Shown: positions 36,713 to 45,673 of the stretch, one piece after another
How positions within the stretch are numbered: the first letter of the stretch is position 1
Layout of the letters: each line of letters opens with the position of its first letter
The notes under the pieces: model-generated
Databases searched by the model: none
Told to the model about the DNA's origin: nothing
The model's input: only the letters and a program-made list of their open reading frames with translations
Made by a program: the position numbers and the translations under genes
NCBI GenBank assembly: GCA_934098745.1
Contig: CAKOPG010000007.1
Location: forward strand, 1-64,000
Reading direction: 5' to 3'
Source of the DNA: an uncultured Bacilli bacterium
Lineage (GTDB): Bacteria > Bacillota_I > Bacilli_A > RF39 > UBA660
Length of the DNA: 64,000 bases

Positions 36713-37711
36713 TTATTTTCCTTCTGCTGCAATGCAATATAGATTTTTCTTCCACATATCCGTCGAAAAATCATTCTTATAATGATAGTCAACAGTGACA
36801 GGCTCCTTGAGCCAGTCCCAATCAATTTCCTCTACCTTGGCAAAAAACTGCATATAACGTTTGTCATAATATGGAAGCTGTTTAATTTCCGCATTGTTGG
36901 TCAATAACTTTTTGTTATAGATAACTGCTTCCAAGTATCTTTGCGTAATACCTACAAATCCTTCATGCATGATTTCCAGAATGCAGTCTGCATGCTTTAA
37001 TCTATAGACATTATCTTCGTAAGGCATTTCCGAATAATGGACATTTTCATCCCGAATCCCATCATTTCCATAGGGCTTCAGCCACAAATCGTACGAAATC
37101 TGCTTTTCTCTGCACTTATCTACAATGGATCCTACAATTTTCTGCCTGTAGTCTCCGGCCACTCCGCAAAAAAACAAATTTACATCCGGTGCCTGTTTTA
37201 GTTGGCTTTCCTCCTGTGGTTTCCCATAAATATAGGGAAGGTAACCAAATCCATATTTGTTTACATTATATGGGTGTATGGTCAGCACTTTGTCAAAAGT
37301 ACCTTTCACACGCTCAATCTCCGGCCATAGTCCGTTTGGCATAGGATCAATAATATATAGGTAATATCGCAGGGAGGGGTGTCTTTTCTTTAATCTTTTA
37401 AAATATCCCCTGGAATAATATTCAAGAAAAGCTGAATTAAAGAGTACAATATAGTTCCGATCATATGCTTCAAAGTCACAATGTGTCAAAGCATATGCCT
37501 GATCGAAAATCCTTGTCTCCAGTACAGTGCGAAACAAACCTGCTCCGCATCCCTTCAGGTATCTCCTTATAAATTTCCAGATTTTCTGAAATTTCAGCAT
37601 ATAGCGGAAATCATCCTCCAGGAACGTGACTTCACTGTCCTTTTCAAACTGTTTCATAATACTGATATTTCCAAAGCCCCATACCCCGGCCACCCAGATA
37701 TGTTTTTTCAT
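36713..37711 (-). CDS. putative GT-B glycosyltransferase of a capsule-associated family
   Basis: About 332 residues, not assigned to a CAZy family by eye. HIWVAGVWGFGNISIM resembles a GT-B N-terminal strand-loop, VNLFFCGVAGDYRQKIVGS opens the second Rossmann domain, and GFVGITQRYLEAVIYNKKLL lies where donor-binding residues are expected. ATG lies one base after the previous stop with AGGTGA upstream, so coupling is tight. The flanking genes are a FucT-like protein and an acetyltransferase. Confidence 0.68.
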   Translation of the reverse strand: MKKHIWVAGVWGFGNISIMKQFEKDSEVTFLEDDFRYMLKFQKIWKFIRRYLKGCGAGLFRTVLETRIFDQAYALTHCDFEAYDRNYIVLFNSAFLEYYSRGYFKRLKKRHPSLRYYLYIIDPMPNGLWPEIERVKGTFDKVLTIHPYNVNKYGFGYLPYIYGKPQEESQLKQAPDVNLFFCGVAGDYRQKIVGSIVDKCREKQISYDLWLKPYGNDGIRDENVHYSEMPYEDNVYRLKHADCILEIMHEGFVGITQRYLEAVIYNKKLLTNNAEIKQLPYYDKRYMQFFAKVEEIDWDWLKEPVTVDYHYKNDFSTDMWKKNLYCIAAEGK

Positions 37712-37712
37712 T

Positions 37713-38771
37713 TCACCTATTTCTCCGCGCGTTTTTACTGTCCGTAAAGCGATTATTGTTATGATATAATCCATTATCTATCAGTACAAAATCATCCCAC
37801 GATTGCTCAAACCACGCTTTCCTCATTACCCTTGCCAAAAAAGTAACATTGGAGTATCCGCACACAAGTCCTGCACAATTTGTGAGCGTATACTGATCCC
37901 TTACAACCTCAAGTCCCAGCTTGTAATGATGGTTTTTGCGTTTTGAGCTGCTGAAAGCTACAGATTCTCCCGTTCCTTCATCTCGATAGGTATCTGTGTA
38001 TACCTTGACCCTCTCTCCAAATTCTTCTTTGAATCTGTTTACAACTGCTTCTTCATCCGTAGCCAGAAAAATCTGCTCATAATCCTTATTTTGCAGAAGC
38101 TCATAAATTTTTTCGAATTCCTGCTCGATTTTTACCGGAACCGGATGTCTATTATACTGCTTATGAAAATCTGTTCCCCGATAATGTACCGCCAGAGTTT
38201 TTTTTGATCCCAATAACTTTTCATATTCACTCTTCAAATAAGCAGAAATATTATCGTTATACTTAATATATTTCTTCATCATAGCAGCCATGGCATCTAC
38301 ATAATCCTCAGATACATCATAGCTCACAGCTCCATAAAGCTCCTTCACCTGTTTGAAATGACTTTCTTCCGGATAAATTACATGACTGGCATTTTGTATG
38401 TTTCTTACTTTTGATACGGGCGCAAAATAATGAAGAAAAGCATTCTTTTCTCCCTCAATGCCCTCCGGTTCATAATATACATACCCCTCTCCCCATTCAA
38501 CAAACGGAACAAACCCCCTGTCATCGGCAAAATACAGCTTAATCAGGGTCATTCCCAATTCAGCAAAAAAGCCCACACCATCTCCGCTTTCCTTTGCATA
38601 ATAGATAGTGCAGCCTTTATACTCTTCTCCAAGATGATGAAGTTCCAAAAAATCCGGACTATGATATCCCTCTAAAACCATTCTGCGAAAATCTTTCTCG
38701 CCAGCATGTATTCTACATCGATTCCAAAACACCAAATGTTCTGATTTTTTCAGCAACTCTAAAAGTCCCAT
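37713..38771 (-). CDS. putative fucosyltransferase-like protein (GT23/GT65/GT68-type GDP-binding motif)
   Basis: A 352-residue protein not clearly placed in a family. LAVHYRGTDFHKQYNRHP resembles the H-x-R-x-T-D GDP-binding motif of protein-O- and alpha-1,6-fucosyltransferases (NodZ-type), and CAGLVCGYSNVTFLARVM matches the later Ser-rich GDP contact region. If so it uses GDP-fucose or another GDP-sugar. AGAGGGAACGAA precedes the ATG. It would be a third GDP-fucose-type transferase beside the GT10 and GT11 proteins, but the assignment is tentative. Confidence 0.62.
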   Translation of the reverse strand: MGLLELLKKSEHLVFWNRCRIHAGEKDFRRMVLEGYHSPDFLELHHLGEEYKGCTIYYAKESGDGVGFFAELGMTLIKLYFADDRGFVPFVEWGEGYVYYEPEGIEGEKNAFLHYFAPVSKVRNIQNASHVIYPEESHFKQVKELYGAVSYDVSEDYVDAMAAMMKKYIKYNDNISAYLKSEYEKLLGSKKTLAVHYRGTDFHKQYNRHPVPVKIEQEFEKIYELLQNKDYEQIFLATDEEAVVNRFKEEFGERVKVYTDTYRDEGTGESVAFSSSKRKNHHYKLGLEVVRDQYTLTNCAGLVCGYSNVTFLARVMRKAWFEQSWDDFVLIDNGLYHNNNRFTDSKNARRNR

Positions 38772-38781
38772 TTCGTTCCCT

Positions 38782-39303
38782 CTATATTCCTGCTCCGTAT
38801 ATTTCCTGAATAAGCTGCTCCCACTCTCCCCGCATGGTTAACAGATAGCATATTATATCCCGTACAGCTCCATATCCGCCATTAACATCCGACACATAAT
38901 CTGCAATCTCCTTAATTTCTTTGCAGGCATCCGCTGGACAACCAGAAAACCCTGCTTTTTTCATTCCGGGCAGATCATTTAAATCATCCCCAAGATAACC
39001 AATTTCCTCCCAGTCGATTCCCTGCTTTTTCATAAACTCTTTTAAAAACGAAAGCTTATCCTTAACATTCTGCTCAATAAAATCGAACTTCATTTCCGTC
39101 ATTCGTCTTCTTGTTGCTTCACATTCTCTTCCGGTCAGAACCATCAGCTTTATCCCTGCCTTCTTTGCGGCAAACAGACCGGCAGCATCCTTGGTACAGA
39201 ACTTTTTAAGTTCATTTCCATGCTCATCATAATAAATACCTGCATCTGTCATGGTTCCATCCACATCAATGATCAGACATTTTATTTTACCAAATTGCTT
39301 CAT
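38782..39303 (-). CDS. KdsC-like HAD phosphatase
   Basis: A 173-residue C0-type HAD phosphatase. The nucleophile motif LIIDVDGTMTD has D13 and D15, VLTGRE gives the motif II Thr, and GYLGDDLNDLPGM gives motif IV. KdsC and its sialic-acid-pathway relatives remove phosphate from 8- or 9-carbon ulosonic acid phosphates before CMP activation. The start is fixed by an ATGA overlap with the acyltransferase and an AGAGG site. Nearby NeuA-like and aldolase genes suggest a keto-sugar acid phosphate as substrate. Confidence 0.9.
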   Translation of the reverse strand: MKQFGKIKCLIIDVDGTMTDAGIYYDEHGNELKKFCTKDAAGLFAAKKAGIKLMVLTGRECEATRRRMTEMKFDFIEQNVKDKLSFLKEFMKKQGIDWEEIGYLGDDLNDLPGMKKAGFSGCPADACKEIKEIADYVSDVNGGYGAVRDIICYLLTMRGEWEQLIQEIYGAGI

Positions 39304-40322
39304 ACTTTCCTCTTTATTTTTTCCCAACTTTTTGTATATATTATTGACAACAATATTGATATGCCAAACAAAATAACTCCATATAGAATTGCCACTTCTT
39401 TTGTTTCATCCCACAGAGTTTGTACCAACCATCCTCCCAAGATAGATATGACCGGATAATGGATCAAGTAAAAGGCCCCACTGTATTTTCCCATTCCTTC
39501 AAATACTCTATTTGATATCATTGGAATAACGGCACACACATTTTGCTGTTTTGCACCACAAATAACAAGCAGTGCAACTGATATGTTTGTAATCAACATA
39601 TTGATAGAAGATATGTCAGCCCAAAAAGATGCTATGCTCAAAAAAACACCGCACCACAAACCAATTTTCCATAACTTATACTTTATGGTTTCTGCTTGTG
39701 ATCCTTTACTGGCTAATAACATGCCAATTTCAAATTGAAATATACGCATCAATGGATTACCATACATTGACTCATATCTGCATAAAAGAGATGCTGCCAA
39801 AAAGCACAAGCCTATGCCTACCCAAAAGGTAAGTCTTTTTTTCAAAATTATATAATTTATTTTATAAAGGAAGGGTGAAACCAAATACACAAAAAAGATA
39901 CAAGACAAATACCACCCCACTCCATTCACTGAACCCACTCCAGGTATAATGCTTTGAAGCAGGGCTATATTACACGCATACTTAATCACATAATTTTGCC
40001 AAGCTTTATTTCCAACGGACAAATAAGAAATGACTTTAGGTAAATCGCACACGGCAAACGGAAACATGCTCAAAATATACAAAAGATATATGTCTTTCAT
40101 TCTTTTATATACAAATAAAAGCAGCGTTTTGAGATTGATATTTTCAAATTCACTCCCATGTTTAAGTACAATCAAATACCCTGACAGGATTAAAAAACCT
40201 GCCACGCCATATCCCCCTCCATGTGTCATGCGGGTACTATATCCAAACAGTAATGTCCAATGGCATAAAAAAATCAGAATTGCCCATATACCACGCAGAC
40301 TATCAAAAAAACGAATTCGCAT
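39300..40322 (-). CDS. acyltransferase family 3 (OafA/YrhL-type) membrane O-acyltransferase
   Basis: A 340-residue polytopic protein with about ten membrane helices. FFDSLRGIWAILIFLCHW opens with the R-x10-H active-site pair of the Acyl_transf_3 family, and GVAGFLILSGYLIVLKH is the second conserved block. It lacks the C-terminal SGNH domain of longer OafA forms. It would acetylate or acylate a glycan residue; its position inside the keto-sugar-acid module suggests that residue. GGGGAGT precedes the ATG. Confidence 0.9.
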   Translation of the reverse strand: MRIRFFDSLRGIWAILIFLCHWTLLFGYSTRMTHGGGYGVAGFLILSGYLIVLKHGSEFENINLKTLLLFVYKRMKDIYLLYILSMFPFAVCDLPKVISYLSVGNKAWQNYVIKYACNIALLQSIIPGVGSVNGVGWYLSCIFFVYLVSPFLYKINYIILKKRLTFWVGIGLCFLAASLLCRYESMYGNPLMRIFQFEIGMLLASKGSQAETIKYKLWKIGLWCGVFLSIASFWADISSINMLITNISVALLVICGAKQQNVCAVIPMISNRVFEGMGKYSGAFYLIHYPVISILGGWLVQTLWDETKEVAILYGVILFGISILLSIIYTKSWEKIKRKV

Positions 40323-40332
40323 ACTCCCCCCA

Positions 40333-41904
40333 TTAGTAATACAAGGAATCTGTCAGAAAGTCTAACTCTAACTGTTTCTGCATCTGCTGTACATATCTTT
40401 TTATTTTAATATTTTCCTCTTCACCCCGGGTATGGTTATTTGCCATATAAGCAGACACATAATTAGATGTGCCCTGCTGATATCCATCAAATCCGGCAAT
40501 ATGAACCTGCGTAGCTCCTACCTTCTTCAAGAGCCTTAACAGCATGATTACACTGTTATCACACACGCCGTTTTCATCGATCCCAAGTTCCGCATAGTTA
40601 ACAATTTTCCCTTCTCCGCCGCAGACATCCAGCAGATTTGATGTTATGATCATCTTATAAGGCTCCACTTGATCCCGCAGCATTTCGTATCGCACAGCAT
40701 TGCAGCAGAAAACATAGGTTGTATCTATGTCCTCCGGTACAAAGTGAGCAGCAATGACAATAGGTTGATTTTCCAGAACAAAAGCCTTGATTTTATCTTT
40801 ATTCTTGGAAATGCTTGCTCCCGGAGCTAACACCAGTACTTTTTTATCTTGAAATTCCTGACGTAACGTCTGTAATACTATCTCATCATTTACTTCATTG
40901 CTTTGATATGTCTGATATAACTGTTCAATATATTTTTCATCATACGCAGTCTTTTTTTCCGGCCTGATACTTCCCAGGATCTGATTAATTTGTTTTGCCC
41001 GCAATCTTCCCTTATCCAGCAGAAATTCAGCATAGTTTCGGTGAAGATTATACTTTGCCGACAACGCATATGCCGTATGATATCCCCATGGTTCGATTTC
41101 TTTCAGCTTGGCAATATGATCATCAATCCCGTCCAAAACCGGATTAACATCATATCCTCCTTCCTGCTGCTTATTCATATAATCCATGATAAGCTCCATA
41201 CAGAGATTTCCCGGAGCCCTTCCCATTCCAAGCATGGAAGCATCAATGACACATCTTCTCTCACTGTTCTTCATACCAACAAATTCCTGTGCAAGAGAGT
41301 AAGAGAGGGCCAAATTCTCATGAAGATGAAGTCCAATCACAATATCCCTATCCAGATTATGCTCAATCAGAGAATATATCCTCTGTAGATCCTCTTTCAT
41401 CATAGACCCGAACGTGTCAACAATAGAAAATGCATAGGGATGAATTTTGTTTACCTTTTGCAGGAGCTCCAGAATCATTGCGTCAGAGTATCCCATAATA
41501 TTAATAGGGTTTATAAAAACCTTATAGCCTTTATCTATTACTTTTTTTATATACTCCAACCCTTCATCAATATCATAATCGTGAAAGGTCACGCGGATCG
41601 CATCAATTGTTTTTCCATCATAAGGTTCAAGCTTATCGATATCGTATTTATTGTGAAGTGCCATTGCCGTGAATTTTGTCTTTCCACGTTCCTCAGGCAA
41701 TATTTGTGAAAGTTCCCCACAGTTATTAAAAAGGGATTTTTCAGGATCATATATACAGTTGCGTAAAAATCCCACCTCAACATAGTCCACGCCTGCCGCA
41801 ACCAGCTTTGCAATAATGTCTTTAATGGTATACTTTCCAAAATTCCATTCGTTAATGTACCCTCCATCTCGAAGAGTACAATCTAACAGCTTAATCTTTG
41901 ACAT
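40333..41904 (-). CDS. DRE-TIM (HMGL/DmpG-like) aldolase fused to a Rossmann-like C-terminal domain
   Basis: A 523-residue two-domain protein. Residues 1-300 are a DRE-TIM metallolyase: DCTLRDGGY (R12, D13), the metal-binding GLHLHE (H193, H195) and GMGRAPGN (226-233) as in HMG-CoA lyase and 4-hydroxy-2-oxovalerate aldolase. Residues about 350-523 form a separate domain with LAPGASISKNKDK and a later HIAGFDGYQQG, resembling the GPS-motif start of flagellin Maf/DUF115 and GT42 sialyltransferase proteins. Next door is a NeuA-like cytidylyltransferase, so pyruvate-type aldol formation of a keto-sugar acid is plausible. Strong AGGGG site. Confidence 0.85.
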   Translation of the reverse strand: MSKIKLLDCTLRDGGYINEWNFGKYTIKDIIAKLVAAGVDYVEVGFLRNCIYDPEKSLFNNCGELSQILPEERGKTKFTAMALHNKYDIDKLEPYDGKTIDAIRVTFHDYDIDEGLEYIKKVIDKGYKVFINPINIMGYSDAMILELLQKVNKIHPYAFSIVDTFGSMMKEDLQRIYSLIEHNLDRDIVIGLHLHENLALSYSLAQEFVGMKNSERRCVIDASMLGMGRAPGNLCMELIMDYMNKQQEGGYDVNPVLDGIDDHIAKLKEIEPWGYHTAYALSAKYNLHRNYAEFLLDKGRLRAKQINQILGSIRPEKKTAYDEKYIEQLYQTYQSNEVNDEIVLQTLRQEFQDKKVLVLAPGASISKNKDKIKAFVLENQPIVIAAHFVPEDIDTTYVFCCNAVRYEMLRDQVEPYKMIITSNLLDVCGGEGKIVNYAELGIDENGVCDNSVIMLLRLLKKVGATQVHIAGFDGYQQGTSNYVSAYMANNHTRGEEENIKIKRYVQQMQKQLELDFLTDSLYY

Positions 41905-41939
41905 ATTTTCCCCTGTTTCTGTAAAAGGTATTCTAATAG

Positions 41940-42620
41940 TTAGACTGTAGGCTTTGGATCCTTCATTGCATATAATGCTTTTGCCATTTCATAATCATAC
42001 AGATCGTCAATGTCTGCAGCTTCTCTCTTATTTACTACCAACTGATAGTATTTAGGGCCATAATTATAATGCCATTCCCTTACTTTTTCTCTGGGTGCCA
42101 GATCAATACCATTGGTAAAATGATACATCATAGGAAGCTGTTCTGAATTTTTATGCTCTAATCCCATTTTAAAATTGATTGGGCCATTATCATCCATCAG
42201 ATATGTCTGGTAAGGAGATACCGTAATCAGCGAATCATAGCCCTCCTGCAGTTTTTCAAAATATACCTTAATCGCCTTCTCATACAGATATGGTTCTACG
42301 CATGGAGAGGTGGCACAAGCATATAATAAATGATCCCCTTCAATAGTATCGCATAAATATTCCAGAAACATTCCAAAGGGCACTGATTCATTTGCATACT
42401 GTACAGGCCTCTTAATTGCTTTTACTCCGCATTTTTCTCCAATTGCCAACATTTCATCCGAATCAGAAGACACAATGATCTCATGCAATCCCTTCACCTG
42501 CTTAAGCTGCTCTATCTTATGCTGCAAAAGATTTGAATTTCCGAATGGAAGGATGTTTTTATTCGGTAATCTGCTGCTGTTTCCTTTCACTGGTATTACT
42601 GCTGATATTTTGTCACTCAT
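41940..42620 (-). CDS. NeuA-like CMP-sugar (acylneuraminate-type) cytidylyltransferase
   Basis: A 226-residue cytidylyltransferase. AVIPVKGNSSRLPNKNILPFG is close to the CTP-binding signature of NeuA/KdsB-type enzymes, IVSSDSDEMLAIGEKCG follows, and AADIDDLYDYEMAKAL is the typical C-terminal metal/substrate motif. It would couple CMP to the anomeric hydroxyl of an ulosonic acid. AGGAGG lies before the ATG. No NeuB, NeuC or KdsA homologue is in the window, so the acid is probably not made by the standard route. Confidence 0.9.
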   Translation of the reverse strand: MSDKISAVIPVKGNSSRLPNKNILPFGNSNLLQHKIEQLKQVKGLHEIIVSSDSDEMLAIGEKCGVKAIKRPVQYANESVPFGMFLEYLCDTIEGDHLLYACATSPCVEPYLYEKAIKVYFEKLQEGYDSLITVSPYQTYLMDDNGPINFKMGLEHKNSEQLPMMYHFTNGIDLAPREKVREWHYNYGPKYYQLVVNKREAADIDDLYDYEMAKALYAMKDPKPTV

Positions 42621-42638
42621 TTTTCTTTCCTCCTGTAT

Positions 42639-44000
42639 TTATAATTGAGTTAATGCATATTGAATTCTGTCAATGATTGCATTGATTTCCTGTTTGGTTG
42701 TTGTTTCGTGTGCATCCTTGCGCTCGTCCTCATATACTTTTTCACGAAGCTTTCTCTGATGCTCCAGGAAACGCCAGTGCAGCCTTTCATTCTGAAGTAA
42801 TTTCAGATAGGAACCGTATAGCCAGTCTATTCTGCATACAGCCTTTACGATCCTTGTAAACATGCTATACTCTTTGTAGTCCTTCAGTTGACTCTTTGAC
42901 AGCTTATAATAGTCATCACGAAGAACTTCTTCTGCCATATTGGCAAATTTAATATAACTCGGCTCCTTCCAGTCAATCAGATAAATTTCTTCAATATTTT
43001 CCTGCGGCGTTGGAAATACATTTTTTTCTGAAAGGCAGGCTGCTTCAAATGTTTCATAATCCGTTATCTTCTGTGAACCTGAAATCAGCTTCAGCTCAAA
43101 CCCTTCTGTAACCGGAAGAGGAAAAAGGAGCTGACAATCTTTTTTGGCGAAGAAAGCCTCAACTACCACAGAGCTGTTTCCTGTAAAGACCTTATCACAT
43201 GTAACAATCCATTGCTTTACGGATTCCCCCGAAATAATTTTGAAATTAGAACAGTTTTCTTCCAGCTGCTTTGCCATCACGCTTGGATGCCCCGGATGCG
43301 GTCTAAATATAATGAAAATATCGGATCTCTTGTGACACAATCGTTCAAACCATTCAAGAACAACTTTTTGAGATTCGCACATAAACTCATAATATTCTAT
43401 CCAGTTTTCCCCGAATCTGCTGCACATATCATCAATATAGCTTTGTGGCAGACTATCTCCATAATAAGGGGATGCAAACATAATTACTTTTTTATCAAAG
43501 GGAACTTGATATCGCCTAAACAGCTCCTCTCTTGATAAATAGTATCGGCTCAATGGATATCTGAGAAAATCCATTCCCACATGTCCAACTACTTTCACCT
43601 TCTTTGGATCCATATGGGCTGCCTCTAATAAGCGTTTCTGGTTTTGTTTTCCCCATGAAACCCTGACAACATCTTTTCCTATTTCTCGATAATTTTTATA
43701 TGCTCCTTCTCTGTGTTCGTCCTTGGGATATACAATATTTTCCCATTGAAGATCAATGATCTTTTCAAATTGCACAAAATCCTTTACATGCCATCGTAAG
43801 GTTTTATTATGATAACATGCCATCATGCACAAGACCTTCGTTTTGTAAATTATTTTGGGAGACAATGCATTTTGGGCATCATTAATGAAGATAATTTCTG
43901 TCCGATAGCCTCTTCTGTCAAGCTCATATTTCATCAGGCATAGATTTTCCAATTCCCTTACCTTATGTTCATAAATAAATAGAAAGTCCAGTTCAATCAT
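42639..44000 (-). CDS. surface-carbohydrate GT-B transferase (Kdo/polysialyl/CDP-glycerol transferase-like)
   Basis: About 453 residues. FDKKVIMFASPYYGDSLP, IFIIFRPHPGHPSVMAKQL and VFTGNSSVVVEAFFAKKDC are the donor-domain motifs shared by capsule Kdo-type, polysialyl and CDP-glycerol transferases that use CMP- or CDP-linked donors. I start at the ATG with AGAAGG upstream, 20 bases after the previous stop. Position next to the CMP-sugar synthetase makes it the best candidate to transfer that sugar. Family naming rests on motif resemblance only. Confidence 0.75.
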   Translation of the reverse strand: MIELDFLFIYEHKVRELENLCLMKYELDRRGYRTEIIFINDAQNALSPKIIYKTKVLCMMACYHNKTLRWHVKDFVQFEKIIDLQWENIVYPKDEHREGAYKNYREIGKDVVRVSWGKQNQKRLLEAAHMDPKKVKVVGHVGMDFLRYPLSRYYLSREELFRRYQVPFDKKVIMFASPYYGDSLPQSYIDDMCSRFGENWIEYYEFMCESQKVVLEWFERLCHKRSDIFIIFRPHPGHPSVMAKQLEENCSNFKIISGESVKQWIVTCDKVFTGNSSVVVEAFFAKKDCQLLFPLPVTEGFELKLISGSQKITDYETFEAACLSEKNVFPTPQENIEEIYLIDWKEPSYIKFANMAEEVLRDDYYKLSKSQLKDYKEYSMFTRIVKAVCRIDWLYGSYLKLLQNERLHWRFLEHQRKLREKVYEDERKDAHETTTKQEINAIIDRIQYALTQL

Positions 44001-44019
44001 TTTGTTACGCCTTCTTATT

Positions 44020-44934
44020 TCAAAATTCTTTGAATATTCTAAAGTATGGTACCGGTGTTCCTCCAAATTCACGAAACGCATGATTTACATTTTTAATAAC
44101 ACTACCTTCAAAATCAAACTTCAATCCCCGTTTATGAGCCACCTCTATAGAATGATCAATCAGAAGATCGTTCCCCTGGCAGGATTTCAGTTCCGGATTC
44201 GTCCCGTTCAGTAAATAATAAACAGACATTTCGTCCCAGACAAGCATTGCTACGCTCTGTGTATGACCCTCCTCATCCTTTGCGCACAAAAGCATTGCCG
44301 AATCATGTTTCTTGCATGCCAGATATAGCTCCTTAAAATACGCAAAGCTATATGGGATTTTCACTTCCTGGCGCTTAAAACTCATTTCATTAATACAATA
44401 AAATTCCTCCAGATCTGTCATTTCCTCAATGTGAAGTAATCGTCCTGCTTTTCTGAGTGCATTCTTCAGCTTAGAAGTATAGCCCCTTCGAACTGCTTCC
44501 ATATCGCCTGTATTTTCGATTACATAAGTATATCTGGTGATTTCCTTATAATATCTCCAAAAAAAAGGCAAATAATTGTAAAAATGATAATGATACTGTT
44601 GATCATAACGTTTTAGCCCAAGACTCTCAATATAATCACAAATTTCATTGATAATCTTTTCCTCATAGCTTTGCCGTGCAGCAATCCCCTGATCAGCTGC
44701 ATATTTGATCCAGACACCGTTTGTCTGAGTAAGCATCAATCTTCCTATGAACTTTCCCTGCTCATCCTCTTGAATACTATATACAAGAGACGCTTTAATG
44801 TCCATTCCGTTTCCTACCAGATAAACATCCCAGCCATCTTCGCCGCATATCGTATCCATCCACCAGTCCTTTGAAAAAATAGGAATGGTTGTTTCCCTTT
44901 CACAAAGCCTGTGATACCTTTCCTTATTCGTCAC
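44020..44934 (-). CDS. FemAB/GNAT-fold acyl or aminoacyl transferase
   Basis: About 304 residues with a double-GNAT FemAB-like layout: an N-terminal domain (KDWWMDTICGEDGWDVYLV), a linker with ALRKAGRLLHIEEMTDLEEF, and a C-terminal half with AMLVWDEMSVYYLLNGTNPE and FDFEGSVIKNVNHAFREFGG. The last segment matches the F-G-x3-x-Y region near the substrate site of FemABX and BioF2-type proteins. GTG start with GAGG upstream; a second GTG five codons earlier is possible. It may add an acyl or amino acid to the amino sugar made by the Gfo/Idh and DegT pair upstream. Confidence 0.78.
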   Translation of the reverse strand: MTNKERYHRLCERETTIPIFSKDWWMDTICGEDGWDVYLVGNGMDIKASLVYSIQEDEQGKFIGRLMLTQTNGVWIKYAADQGIAARQSYEEKIINEICDYIESLGLKRYDQQYHYHFYNYLPFFWRYYKEITRYTYVIENTGDMEAVRRGYTSKLKNALRKAGRLLHIEEMTDLEEFYCINEMSFKRQEVKIPYSFAYFKELYLACKKHDSAMLLCAKDEEGHTQSVAMLVWDEMSVYYLLNGTNPELKSCQGNDLLIDHSIEVAHKRGLKFDFEGSVIKNVNHAFREFGGTPVPYFRIFKEF

Positions 44935-45673
44935 TCTTGTTTTCCTCACCTATACGACAATTAAGATATAATTCGCTTCCATACTCTGGCAGCTCTTCTC
45001 CCATTAAGTACAATCCCTCCAGAACCGTTTGATCAATAATTCCCATCTCAAGCATCTGATACATTTGCTTATGTGAAAAAGGTTTCACGAAAAAAGAACC
45101 CTCATCCAGAATTTCAAATCCGCTCCTCAACACAATATCCTTAAAGTTTTTCAAATCATACACATGATTTTGTTGAAAAGCAATATTATTTTCACTCATT
45201 TCATGCACGTCTGCAATCACGCCCATCTTTTGGCCTAATATCCGGTGCAGGGAATTGGCATTAGGAACGTTAATATGAACAATTGTATCTGCACTACAGA
45301 TTTGTTTGATATGATCTAATAAATCCTCTGGTTTTTCTACCTCATGCAGCAAAGAAGAGCATATGACCATATCATAATGTGATTTTAATTCAGTGGCAAC
45401 TTCCTCAAAAAAGCCACAAATGCATTGTATATCCTTCCTCTTTCCAACAAGCTTTCGTGCATTTTCATAAAAAATCGTCGATGGCTCCACAAGCGTATAG
45501 CTTGCCTTTTCGTAATGCATAAAAAGAGGATCCATTCCGCACCCTATCTCCAGTATATGATCCGGATTATATTTTTCTATAAATTCAATGACTTTTCTTC
45601 TTCGGTATTCCACTTTATATTCTTCAAAATTATTTTTATTATATTTTTCTGAATAGTCCGACAGATCCCTCAT
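44924..45673 (-). CDS. class I SAM-dependent methyltransferase
   Basis: A 249-residue Rossmann methyltransferase. HILEIGCGMDPLFMHY is motif I, YTLVEPS supplies the acidic residue after strand 2, and DMVICSSLLHEVEKPEDLLDHI is motif IV onward. It shares one base with the stop of the DegT gene (TAATG) and has GGAGG upstream, so it is coupled to amino-sugar synthesis. It could N-, O- or C-methylate the sugar intermediate. Confidence 0.87.
   Translation of the reverse strand: MRDLSDYSEKYNKNNFEEYKVEYRRRKVIEFIEKYNPDHILEIGCGMDPLFMHYEKASYTLVEPSTIFYENARKLVGKRKDIQCICGFFEEVATELKSHYDMVICSSLLHEVEKPEDLLDHIKQICSADTIVHINVPNANSLHRILGQKMGVIADVHEMSENNIAFQQNHVYDLKNFKDIVLRSGFEILDEGSFFVKPFSHKQMYQMLEMGIIDQTVLEGLYLMGEELPEYGSELYLNCRIGEENKSDE

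Noticed and set aside
36712..36825. N-terminal extension of the hexapeptide acetyltransferase
   Set aside because: The extra 38 residues lie within the preceding gene, lack similarity to the family, and a good AAGGA site precedes the internal ATG.
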